Assembly: GCA_964036315.1 (NCBI GenBank)
Contig: OZ038480.1
Coordinates: forward strand, 17,324,954 to 17,388,953
DNA: 64,000 bases
Direction: 5' to 3'
Source of the DNA: Acanthosepion esculentum
Taxonomy: Eukaryota > Mollusca > Cephalopoda > Sepiida > Sepiidae
Both the position numbers and the translations under genes were made by a program. Below the pieces are notes generated by a model. That model made no database searches. It worked only from the letters and a program-made list of their open reading frames with translations, and had not been told where the DNA came from. Positions 55,053 to 64,000 of this stretch are shown piece by piece. Numbering within the stretch: the stretch's first letter is position 1; every line of letters starts with the position of its first letter.

Positions 55053-55110
<58 letters not shown>
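55053..55110. repeat. (TA)n microsatellite
   Basis: TA tract of about 58 bp, 38 bp beyond repeat F copy 2. Confidence 0.95.
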
Positions 55111-55289
55111 TCGCTTTCAGGACGCTTAACTCTACATTGAACTGATAACTCTAACATTTTTAGACATTTAAAACAACATGCCTGCCCGCGTACTCAATTC
55201 CGGAAAATGCTTGTTGACAACACTTAAACATGAAAATCCTTGTTGACAATACTTAAACATGAAAATAATAAACAAAATTTTAAAATTTA

Positions 55290-55776
55290 AAAATCCTTGA
55301 AGCTATATACATAAAACTGTTGAAACCTAAACTGAACAAAATAAACTATGAAATCTCCACAAACATTCTTAAATGCCTTTAATCTATAGCAGAAGCCATT
55401 GGTTTATACCAATGGCTTCCCATACTTAATACTTCTCGTTTTCACTCTCGTGTGGTCATGTGTGACGTCACGAGCTACGACGCGTTTTTCGCTTCCTTGG
55501 CTCGTAAATAAGAGTTTGTCGTTACTTTGAGCTTATTCAAACAGCAACGTCGGGACATTATTGTGGTTTCGTATATGTGTTTGATTTATTAAAATTGTCA
55601 TCTTTGAAAACGGCTTATGTAAGCCGAAAGCTTAGATTGCATTCAAACATGTGTCAATATGGTGTTTTCCTTTCGTCTTTCAACGATAATGTGATTAAGC
55701 TTATCAGACAATACGAAAGGAACTTACTTAAAATAAATAGACAAAACTTGTGTATATTATTTAATGAAACATGCAT

Positions 55777-55780
<4 letters not shown>
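55290..55780 (+). repeat. Dispersed repeat A, copy 3 (full length)
   Basis: About 490 bp: TCCTTGAAGCTATATACATA, the GAAGCCATTG/CAATGGCTTC palindrome, CGTGACGTCA-type CRE-like site, hammerhead-like motif near 55600, and AATGAAACATGCATTAC running into (TA)n. A 62-residue frame near its end is shared with copy 1 by descent. Confidence 0.85.
55600..55640 (+). ncRNA. Hammerhead-like relic in repeat A (copy 3)
   Basis: Core TTGAAAA (55604-55610), perfect stem II GGCTTA (55612-55617)/TAAGCC (55620-55625), GAA 55626-55628, then AGCTTAGAT. Same U3/A8 pattern as copy 1; stem III lacks a loop. Confidence 0.38.

Positions 55781-55837
<57 letters not shown>
55781..55837. repeat. (TA)n tail of repeat A copy 3
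   Basis: TA tract continuous with the 3' end of the repeat. Confidence 0.93.
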
Positions 55838-55839
<2 letters not shown>

Positions 55840-56660
55840 AGTAAAATGGGTACAAATGGAGTATAACTGAACTGTCCGTAACATTTAATTTAAAAGCCAC
55901 TGTCCGTATCTATCTATCAAAGGAAAGAAGATTCATCTTCAAAAATATTAATAATCTAAACTACTTAATAAACGAAATTAACTCATGCTAGGTTGTAGTT
56001 ATAGAAAAAAGTTTCTCTTAAAATATTTTAATTCTGGATAAAAGTATTATCCAAATTTCGCTCTCATATCCCATATTGTTATATATTGATTACTTCCTTA
56101 ACTGTTTAAGCGAATTTTATCACTCAAAGCGTCAACCAGCGTTTCTCTTTTTGTTGTGGATTCCGGGAATGGAATCCTGCACAAATAAATAAACAACTCC
56201 AGTAATTGAGATAGAAAAATAAGTGTATTAAATGTAAGAATACAGACTTGAAGTGAAGATTAGTAGTCCAGGAATGCGGGTTAGTAGAAAGTATATGTAC
56301 TAGTCTCTGTAAGTGAAGCCGTAATTATCTCTCTCACTCTGGACTCTCGTATAACTCTCTGTGAACACCGTGTGTACTGTCTCCGTATCTCTCACCCTGA
56401 CTCAACGTATCTCCACTTCCAGGTATTCTCTCTGTCAGTAAAGGTATACTTTGGACGAGTTCATCTCGTGTAAAAAGGGGTCTGCCCCACAACACTTGTA
56501 AACTGTAAACTTGCTTGTAATTCAACTTTTTTGGGCCCCCGACCGACACCCTATTTTCTGTATTTACACCGCAATATATTTTAATTTTGAGCAGTGAATT
56601 TGCATGGAATTTAGCGTTTCTCCCATGTGAACCTGTATATTACCTTTTTTAATTATAAGT
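55838..56660. other. No gene seen
   Basis: Single-copy DNA of ordinary composition; no coding frame above about 71 codons. Confidence 0.5.
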
Positions 56661-56664
56661 TATA

Positions 56665-56803
56665 GCGATTTTCCAAGTGTAGCCCGGATGTGGCACAATT
56701 CCGAAATTAAGGGGCATCCAGTGAGGATCGAACTCACTACTCAGTCGTAATTGTTCTAGCGAGAAAACTTGCTAACTATTACACCACTTCGAGGTGCCCA
56801 GAA
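56665..56803 (-). repeat. tRNA-derived SINE (family S2)
   Basis: Reverse of the 11740 element: GGGGCATCCAGTGAGG, B-box complement GGATCGAACTC at 56727-56737, A-box region complement CTAACTATTACACC, head end CGAGGTGCCC. A body with ATGTGGCACAA follows. Confidence 0.75.
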
Positions 56804-56848
56804 TGGAAGTTTACCCGGGTAGTAGGTGTCTGCTTACAGTGTTCCCAA

Positions 56849-56907
56849 CCAGGTGTTCCCAAGCGGTCCCCCATCTAAGTACTGATCTGGCTCTACGATG
56901 CTTAACC
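56849..56907 (-). repeat. 5S rRNA-derived SINE segment
   Basis: TTCCCAAGCGGTCCCCCATC, TAAGTACTGATCTGG and CGATGCTTAAC are the complement of the 3' half of 5S rRNA. It lies about 45 nt upstream (minus sense) of the S2 head at 56803, repeating the 5S-then-tRNA order. Confidence 0.78.
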
Positions 56908-56974
56908 TAATCATAAGTTATATTTCGTGCCTTAAGTCGCACCCCAAACCACCAGTTTTCCATGTGACATTAGA

Positions 56975-57092
56975 TTAGATTTGGCGCAAGGCCGGAAATA
57001 TGGAGTGTTCAGGGAGGACCGAACACACCAGAGTCGTGGCTGATATCACAAGCGGCGCTTGGTGACCATTGCACCACGAGGAAGTGCTCAAA
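56975..57092 (-). repeat. tRNA-derived SINE (family S2, diverged)
   Basis: GGCGCAAGGCCGGAAATATG body, B-box-like complement GGACCGAACAC and A-box-side TGACCATTGCACCACGAGG. Confidence 0.65.
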
Positions 57093-57349
57093 TGATTTTC
57101 TAAGCGTAACTTAGAAGTGTCACAAGTATGGGACACTCTGTGAGGAACGAAATCTCCACCTACGCCCCGGGCACATCTTTATTTTACAAATTAATGCATT
57201 TGTATGTGGCACAGGGGTTGGAAGGAGAAGAGCTGGTCAACACTGTCTATCCTAACTCAGCTAATTCGAATCACCACCCATTCACTGTAACAAATAACAC
57301 AATCACCACAAAACGCATTCCTCTCTATTATTTAAAAAGCGAAGCATAG

Positions 57350-57462
57350 TTGTGGCACAAGGCCGAAAGTATGGTGCACCTAGTGAGGATTGATCTCACT
57401 CACCAGTCGTAATTGATCTCGTGAAACCATTACACCACGTCGAAGTGTTCCTCCCGCCGTGG
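57350..57462 (-). repeat. tRNA-derived SINE (family S2)
   Basis: TGTGGCACAAGGCCGAAAG body, then GTGAGGATTGATCTCAC (degraded B box) and AACCATTACACCACGTCG. Ends beside the mariner-like element at about 57465. Confidence 0.7.
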
Positions 57463-57464
57463 CA

Positions 57465-58317
57465 TATAGAGAGTACGATGGGTAAATTGACGCCATTTTA
57501 TATACTTAATTTCACGCATGTGCGTTGTTCCTTTTTGATTTTTTGTCGACTACACAGTATAGGACGGTCCGTTGGGCACTGTCTTCGAGAAAAAGTGCAC
57601 CATGACGCAATTAAATCCGCCAGAACTGTGGAAACGGCATGCTGTACTGCTTGGCATTCGCACCGGAAGCTCCAATACGAAGATTTAAGTGTGTTTAGGT
57701 GTCGATCTGAGGACAGTGCTGAGGATTCGGAAAGAGTTGGATGAGTCTAATGGTGGTTACATTATGCTTCCGTTCATCATCCCACAGGGCCTCAGACTCA
57801 ACACGGAGGCCTACATCAAGTACATTGAGGAGGTGGTTCTGTCCTGAGTCAAGAAGGTGGTTGCTGGAAGACCCTATTTCTGGAAACAGGACTCTGTACC
57901 ATGTCACACAAGCAGGTGAACTCAGTCATGGTTGTCAGACATTTCTGCAACCACATCAGCCCTTACATCTAACCACCTAAAGTCCCCAGATTGCAAACCC
58001 CTTGATTATTATGCGTGGGGAGAAATTGATGGGGAGACCAACAAAATTCCTTATAACACCAAAGATGAACTGATGGCAACGATTATGACAGCATTCACCA
58101 GCTCAAACATGGAGATCGTCCTGAAGAGGTGCAGAAGATTCCGAAGTCGTCTGGAAGCCGTGGTTAAATCCAATGCTGATTTTATTGAATAAATTTACTC
58201 TTTTGTATTTCAAGATGTTTTTGTGTAATTTTGGTAAATATATCTGTTAAAATGCGATGTCAGTGTTATTTTCATTTTTGCGTCATTTAGACAAAAATTT
58301 ATCCATCGCACCCAGTA
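57465..58317 (+). mobile_element. Internally deleted mariner-like (IS630 superfamily) element
   Basis: Imperfect ends: left GAGAGTACGATGGGTAAATT and right, read inward, CTGGGTGCGATGGATAAATT, each beside TA. At about 850 bp it is shorter than an intact element because the 5' half of the transposase is reduced. Confidence 0.68.
57600..58192 (+). pseudogene. Mariner-like transposase remnant
   Basis: In one frame: MLPFIIPQGLRLNTEAYIKY then an internal stop, WKQDSVPCHTSR (second catalytic Asp), a stop and shift, then SPDCKPLDYYAWGEI (third Asp) and LKRCRRFRSRLEAVV ending at TAA 58190-58192. The DCKPLDYYxWG and FRSRxEAV blocks match mariner-superfamily transposases outside the classic mariner group; I cannot fix the subfamily. 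Non-functional. Confidence 0.75.
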
Positions 58318-58540
58318 TAGCGACAGCTTCACACGGAAGGATTTATGATATAACATCCTACCGAATGTTTTACACCGTCTCGATATCATAATCGGTTTCT
58401 ACTGACTGCTATCATCAGCATCATATAATTCTGCTTGTTCCTTAGTACTTAGTTAGCAATTATGTTACGCCCTGCCATTATCTCAGACAATAAATGATCG
58501 TGACGATGAACTGAAAAGACTTATTAAAGGCGCTGTTTGT
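58318..58540. other. No gene seen
   Basis: Spacer; the minus strand 58378-58420 has a CTGATGA...GAAACC string considered and rejected as a hammerhead. Confidence 0.45.
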
Positions 58541-59216
58541 GTTTTAATGAAAGAAAAAAAGAAAGAAAGGAAGGAGAGAAAGAACAGAAAGAAAGAAAAA
58601 AGAAAGAAAAGAATGAAAGAAAGGCAAGAAAGAAATAAAAGAATGAAAGAAAGAAATGAATGAAAGAAAAGAAAAGAAAGAACGAAAAGAAAGAACAAAA
58701 AGAAAGAAAAAAAGAAAGAGAGAAAAGAATGAAGGAAATAAATAATTAAAGAATGAAAGAAAGAAATGAATGAAAGAAAAGAAAAGAAGGTAAAGAAAAG
58801 AAAGAAAGAACAGAAAGAAAAAGAAAAAATAGAAAGAAAGAAAAGAATGAAAGAAAGAGGAAAGAAAAGAAAGAAAAGAATGAAAGAAATGAAAGAAAGA
58901 AATAAAAGAATGAAAGAAAGAAATGAATGAAAGAAAAGAATGTAAAGAAAAGAATGAAAGAACAGAAAGAAAGAAAAAAGAAAGGAAAGAAAGAAAAGAA
59001 TGAAAGAAAGGAAATAATGACGGAAGGAAAAGAACGAAATAAAACAATGAAAAAGAAATGAATGAAAGAAAAGAAAAGAAAGAAAGAACAGAAAGAAAGA
59101 AAAATAAAGAAAAGAAAGAAATGAATGACAGAAATAAATAAAAGTATTAAACAAAGAAATGAATGAAGAAAAAAAGAAAGAAAGAACAGAAAAAACGAAA
59201 AAAGAAAAAAGAGGAA

Positions 59217-59252
<36 letters not shown>
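58541..59252. repeat. (GAAA)n array with (GA)n end
   Basis: About 680 bp of GAAA-type polypurine, then a GA run (59221-59252). Phe/Ser-rich minus frames are artefacts. Confidence 0.95.
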
Positions 59253-59257
<5 letters not shown>

Positions 59258-59908
59258 GTGTGTTTAACGTCTGCTTCATTCAAAACTTGTGAATTTGAAA
59301 TATTTTCATTTAACGAATGCAGGTCATTATTTAAATCATGACCTCAATTCCTACTTTAAATTGTTATTGCAATATTTAAAAAAAAAAGTTTCTGAATTCA
59401 ATTATTCAACTATCCAATGGGATAATTTCCACGGGTATTTTATAGTTTTAGATCTTGCAAGAAGTGTATTCAATCATTAACTTAAGAATTATGATTCTGC
59501 AGAAAATTCCAATAGCAAAACCATGGAATTTTCACATTACTACTAGTCATTATTAATATTAAACCACATCGCCCCGATAAGGATTTCCAGAATCACAGAC
59601 ATTATCATGATTTGCCACGTCGTTCACACCATCAAATTCCTGATCGCTGCCTCTATAGAAACAATATCTCAGATTTTACGCCGTCCACCATCTACTTCCA
59701 CCATCGCTGTATGTGCTCCCATCTCTCAGCAGCATAACAAGTAACTGGCATAAACATTTCTCGCGTATCCTTTCCACTTTGCCCCGCCATTGCCACCACT
59801 GTCTCCATTAGGTTTCCATTTCCTCGATAATCTTGACTCTTTAGCAAAATGGTGACAGCGTTGTTCAGTTCGTTTGCTTTTCCGTTCGATGGTCGGATCT
59901 ATGCGAGA
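59253..59908. other. No gene seen
   Basis: Single-copy DNA without supported features. Confidence 0.5.
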
Positions 59909-60035
59909 AAGACCGATCGTTTAGCGCCAAATCAGGGTGGCCATTCTGTATTCTGTCCGGAAATGTAAGTTCGATATGAACCATTATTTCTATCAGCACG
60001 TCATCTCGTATCAGGCATAGCGTGTCTCGTATTAG

Positions 60036-60129
<94 letters not shown>

Positions 60130-60270
60130 GTGTGTGTGTGTTTATTGAGTGAAGCGGTGTCATAGATGCATTATTTGCGTACACACATACACACACACAC
60201 AAATACATATATATATATGTATGTACACCTATTTACACACACAGTCATATATAACTATATTACTCTCATA
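59909..60270 (+). repeat. Split duplication, copy 1, around (TA)n
   Basis: 59909-60035 matches 62897-63023 (ACCGATCGTTTAGCG, GATATGAACCATTATTTCTA, ATTAGGTA) and 60146-60270 matches 63897-64000 (GAAGCGGTGTCATRGATGC). Here the two parts are joined by a TA tract (60036-60140). In copy 2 an extra 780 bp lies between. Confidence 0.85.
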
Positions 60271-60276
60271 CAAAAC

Positions 60277-60320
<44 letters not shown>

Positions 60321-60455
60321 TTGACAGCAAGATAGATATGTATACATATATGTTTACATGCGTCATGTATATTGTATATGGATATTTAGATTCACATACA
60401 TAAGTAATATCTTTATCTATCTATCTATCTATCTAGCTAGCTAGCTAGCTAGCTA
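60277..60455. repeat. TA, GA, CTAT and GCTA short arrays
   Basis: TA run 60277-60307, GA run, CTAT run 60412-60433, then GCTAGCTA 60434-60455. Confidence 0.88.
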
Positions 60456-60535
60456 TGCACTTATGTATATCTAAATAAATATGCATACAATATTTCAATT
60501 ACGCATAAAATTTAAATATATATTTCTTTACATTT

Positions 60536-60536
<1 letters not shown>

Positions 60537-60596
<60 letters not shown>
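60537..60596. repeat. (TA)n microsatellite
   Basis: TA tract of about 56 bp. Confidence 0.95.
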
Positions 60597-60597
<1 letters not shown>

Positions 60598-60697
60598 TAA
60601 ACATATTGGTGAAAATCGCTGTAGCGGAAAAGGTTAATGCTTGTAATATTATATATATATATATACATATATAGATGTATATGTATAAAGGAATTAA

Positions 60698-60729
60698 TAA
60701 GGGAATTATTCTTTTTTTTGCAATTAATT

Positions 60730-60787
<58 letters not shown>

Positions 60788-60825
60788 AATTAATTGAAAC
60801 AAAACGAATAATTCCGTTATTATTT
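60698..60825. repeat. Palindrome centred on (TA)n
   Basis: GGGAATTATTC, then GCAATTAATTTGCATAT, the TA tract 60732-60786, ATATGCAAATTAATTG, then GAATAATTCC. Arms of about 35 bp with a few mismatches flank the tract. Confidence 0.8.
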
Positions 60826-61309
60826 TCATATTTCTTCGTTTTATTCTCCAATGAAACATGGCCCAGGGCACATGTTATTACTTCGTATGTCCATTCCACG
60901 AAATCCTTCCTTGCAGATTGACCACAGATTCTTGATTCGATTTAAATCACGAGAATTTCCATGCCAGGGTATAGTACTTCGATTTGCGTTATAATTTTGT
61001 ATACTTCCTTGGAGTAAAGTCCATCACAGACAATGGCCGCAGGACAACTAATCGACAATCGAGATAATAATATCTAGGCGTGATAAAAAACTGATGTAAT
61101 GACGGAGGTGCAATATTTTTCAAGGCCAAACAAATTTTATCATACACCCCGAAAACAGATTCATATTACTGCATACTACTTCAAATGACCTAGTCTGAGG
61201 AAAAAAAATAGAAATTGATTACACCCTGTCACTGCAGTGGGACTAAAACCGACCGTATGGTGAAAGAAAGGAAACTAAAGTGGTAGTTTCAATTAATTTG
61301 CGCAAGGGG
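60826..61309. other. No gene seen
   Basis: Single-copy DNA; no supported feature. Confidence 0.45.

Positions 61310-61358
<49 letters not shown>
61310..61358. repeat. (TA)n microsatellite
   Basis: TA tract of about 48 bp. Confidence 0.95.
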
Positions 61359-61360
<2 letters not shown>

Positions 61361-61479
61361 GAAAAATAATAAAAAATTATTGAATAAATATGTATTATAC
61401 GCCTCACTTTGTTAAGTTACTTTATTATTATTTTATTTTATTTTTATTTTTTTTTAGTCACATGATCATGGTTGTTTTT

Positions 61480-61816
61480 ATGTTGTAGGCTATTTATATT
61501 CTGTTCTAAATTTACCTCTTTGGCCAGCGTACCCTAACGATCCACGTAGGTGGAACCGAGGTAGGTTTACCTGGCTCTTTACGTTCATAGTTAGATTTGC
61601 TCTACTTAGTGTATTGAGCATTTTACATACTTTTGCTTAACTCGTGTTTGAGATTTTTTTTCTTTGGACTCTGAGCTGTGATTCTGGACTGTTGTTTTCG
61701 ACTCAATTTCATGTTCTTAGTTCTTTCTTTTTTTTATCCCTTATTTTTCCTTCGGTATTGGCTTGTTCATTTACAAGCCAAAACACCTAAGGTTTTTCCA
61801 GACGAGTATATTTACT
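61480..61816 (+). repeat. Dispersed repeat C, copy 2
   Basis: Matches the complement of 53480-53830 up to CCTAAGGTTTT and CGAGTA, where the Tc1 element begins. Confidence 0.82.
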
Positions 61817-61818
61817 TA

Positions 61819-62521
61819 CAGTGCTGTTCGAGTCTTGTCTGCTATCTTCTGCTGAAAGGGTGCAAATCGACCCCACCCAGTTCATTTTTATGCAGGATAA
61901 TGCTCCCTGTCACAAATCAAAATTGATGAAGGAATACTTTGATGAGAAGCAGGTAAGTGCTATGACATGGCCGCCCCAATCCCCTGACCTCAGCCCCATA
62001 GAAAACTTATGGAGCATTATAAAGTACAGGCTCTCGAGAAAGCAGTTGAGCAACAAAGAGGAGTTGATTGTGAATTTCATATCCGAATGGAATTCAATGC
62101 TTGGAGATGAGACTTGCCAGAACCTAATCAAGTCAATGCCAAAAAGGGTTGAAAAGGTTATTCAAAATAAAGGAGGACCCATAGATTATTAAATATTTCG
62201 AACTATATTACCTATTATAATTAAATTATACCTCTATTATTCTTTATTTAAAGCTGTTCGGTTATGTTTCTATTGATTACTAGTTGCGGGAAATAAGTGA
62301 GTCACTTTTTTGGCACAGAGTTTTTCCCTAAATCTCATTTATATTCAAAATTATAATTATCAATAGAATACTTTAGGGTGAGTAAACTTTTTTTACTAGG
62401 TGGTCGGGAAAGGGGTCTTTATATTAGTAAGATTAAAAATTAGTTTGATCCCCAAAAACAATAGGCGAAAAAATTTTTAAGTATAAAACATAAGGCGAGT
62501 CACTTTTATCGGACAGCACTT
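61819..62521 (+). mobile_element. Tc1-like transposon, internal deletion derivative
   Basis: Left end CAGTGCTGTTCGA with TA at 61817-61818; right end read inward AAGTGCTGTCCGA with TA at 62522-62523. 703 bp, about half a Tc1 element; the N-terminal two thirds of the transposase is missing. It sits at the 3' end of repeat C. Confidence 0.75.
61860..62192 (+). pseudogene. Tc1 transposase, C-terminal part
   Basis: Open from IDPTQFIFMQDNAPCHKSK (second catalytic Asp) through WPPQSPDLSPIENLWS (catalytic Glu; 34 residues between, DD34E) to a stop after GGPIDY. The DNA-binding domain and first Asp are deleted, so it cannot transpose itself. Confidence 0.85.
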
Positions 62522-62523
62522 TA

Positions 62524-62896
62524 TATATATATTAAATTTATATATATATAATTTTTATTATTTACAATTTTTAAATGGCATCATGACAACTATATAGTTA
62601 AATCTATGCATCTATATACAGGGTGCTGAGTGCTGAGGACAGAAGTACTTCTCGGTCGGCCCAGTAAGTTTGGTAGGAATGGAAGTAATTCTTAATTGGG
62701 CCAGTGATTTTTCAGTACCATTTTCTTACGAATTAAATGTTTTAAGAATTAGTCAGGATTTTCGGTGACTCGTACCAAAGATATTCTTAAATTTATAGTG
62801 TCGTATCCTTATTCCTCATCTTCTTCTTCTTCATTTTCTTCCATATTCCATATCTGTTCAAGACCTGAGTGACAATCTTTCCCTTTGTTTCTATCT
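62524..62896. other. No gene seen
   Basis: AT-rich spacer with short TA runs. Confidence 0.45.
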
Positions 62897-63023
62897 ACCG
62901 ATCGTTTAGCGTCAAATCAGGGTGGCCCTTCTGAACTCTGTCCGGAAATGTAAGGTCGATATGAACCATTATTTCTATCAGCACGTCATCTCGTATCAAG
63001 CATAGCGTGTCTGGTATTAGGTA
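62897..63023 (+). repeat. Split duplication, copy 2, left part
   Basis: Partner of 59909-60035, ending ATTAGGTA. Confidence 0.85.
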
Positions 63024-63800
63024 CTAGCAGCATGGCCCGGCGTTGCCCGTGCTTGATTCAAAAATCGTACGATTCATACAGCAATCGCTATCACTTGACT
63101 TAAAATATTTTTGCCCTTCCTTGCCTTTAAAGGAGTGCCCTTTGTTGTGCTGATGTTGCTACATGCCTTACTTCTTGCCTATCTCACACTGCGATTTTTT
63201 TAAGCTCTATACTAAACATTAAATCTGTTACGAAAAAAGAACTAAACAAAATGAACACAAAACGATCAGCTTTAAAAAAAGGACTCTTAACTGGAAAAAC
63301 CGAATGAAAAAAGAATTTTAACAACAAATACATTTTCACACCCAACCCAGTTCTGTGGAATCAGAATCAACGTTGAGTTTAAGCAAGCGAATGAGCCAAT
63401 TGGAGTAAAGTGCCATGCAGATTTAAATTTTTTCCTTTTGTGACGAATGCAGCTATCGATTTTTTTGCATGTTAGTATGCTAGTTAACACTCGTGTCAGT
63501 CAGCTGTTGGCTCTCACGCTGGCTAATAGAATCTTCCTGCCTATTCGTGGCAGCCAACTATAGGCTCTCACTCTGGCGAGTAGAAAATGGCCGCAAACTA
63601 CATGAAAACTGCCGTAGAAGCATGAACAAATCGATTATCTCCACTATCGATGGGAGTTGGGAAATGCAAAGTCGGTCTTACCCTTCCCGCTAACTTGGAG
63701 CATGTGCAAGTAAATTTTGGTGCAAATCCGTCGAACATTGTGGCCGTGCATTCGTTACACACAAACACACACACACACACACACCCTGCCTTTTATAGAT
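63024..63800. mobile_element. About 780-bp insertion of unresolved class
   Basis: Present in copy 2 but not copy 1 of the split duplication. Begins CTAGCAGCATGGCCCGGCG and ends with a CA run, CCCTGCCTTTTATAGATAGA. No inverted ends or long frame. It could be a truncated retroposon or a Helitron-like element; I cannot decide. Confidence 0.5.
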
Positions 63801-63812
63801 AGAGATACATAC

Positions 63813-63898
<86 letters not shown>

Positions 63899-64000
63899 CG
63901 TGAAGCGGTGTCATGGATGCATTATTTGCGTACATATATATATATATACACCTATTTACACATACACACACATATATATAACTATATAACTCTCATACAA
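63800..64000 (+). repeat. (CATA)n(TA)n and split duplication copy 2, right part
   Basis: CATA and TA tracts to 63896, then 63897-64000 matches 60146-60270. Cut by the window edge. Confidence 0.85.

Noticed and set aside
58378..58420. Minus-strand CTGATGA...GAAACC as a hammerhead
   Set aside because: A possible ACCG/CGGU stem III exists, but the base after U16.1 is G and stem I does not pair.

Overview
This window looks like intergenic or intronic DNA from an animal. It is AT-rich and built almost entirely of transposons, retroposons and simple repeats. No host protein-coding gene can be shown; one CpG-rich patch near 12.8 kb could be a first exon. The mix points to an invertebrate, and a lophotrochozoan such as a cephalopod mollusc is my best guess: a Tx1-type LINE, RTE-like and CR1/jockey-like reverse transcriptase relics, a Penelope GIY-YIG relic, mariner/Tc1/hAT elements, tRNA- and 5S-derived SINEs, and dozens of long (TA)n tracts. 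That placement is inference.

Layout. 1-9,843: two head-to-tail copies of a Tx1-like LINE on the minus strand. Copy A is complete (7,116 bp, both ORFs open); copy B runs off the left edge. 9.8-15.5 kb: an RTE-like RT relic, tRNA SINEs, (TA)n tracts, a hammerhead-like RNA and a Penelope relic. 15.9-21.8 kb: dispersed repeat D, foldbacks, and a 550-bp Tc1-like foldback MITE nested in a second RTE relic. 22.0-25.6 kb: a 3.6-kb minisatellite of 21-bp units. 26.3-32 kb: LINE relics, repeat B, a complete but frameshifted mariner inside (TA)n, and a 1.4-kb CTTT array. 32.4-36.1 kb: 5S/tRNA SINE cluster, foldbacks, and a hammerhead ribozyme with every core base present. 36.6-43.4 kb: repeats A, B, D and E with large (TA)n and (CTAT)n arrays. 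43.7-49.5 kb: a hAT MITE, a LINE fragment, a 2.4-kb minisatellite of about 43-bp units and a GATA array. 51.4-58.3 kb: LINE tail with 84-bp repeats, repeats B, C, F and A, two more hammerhead motifs, a SINE cluster and a mariner-like relic. 58.5-64 kb: a GAAA array, a split duplication, and a truncated Tc1 element.

Common thread. Several unrelated short repeat families (A, B, F, the 15-kb repeat and the 36-kb locus) carry hammerhead-ribozyme folds in various states of decay, and nearly every copy lies 35-140 bp upstream (ribozyme sense) of a (TA)n tract. Several (TA)n tracts also sit at the centre of inverted repeats. I read these as retrozyme- or Penelope-type retroposons whose spread is linked to TA microsatellites. 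The motifs are visible in the sequence; the mobility model is inference.
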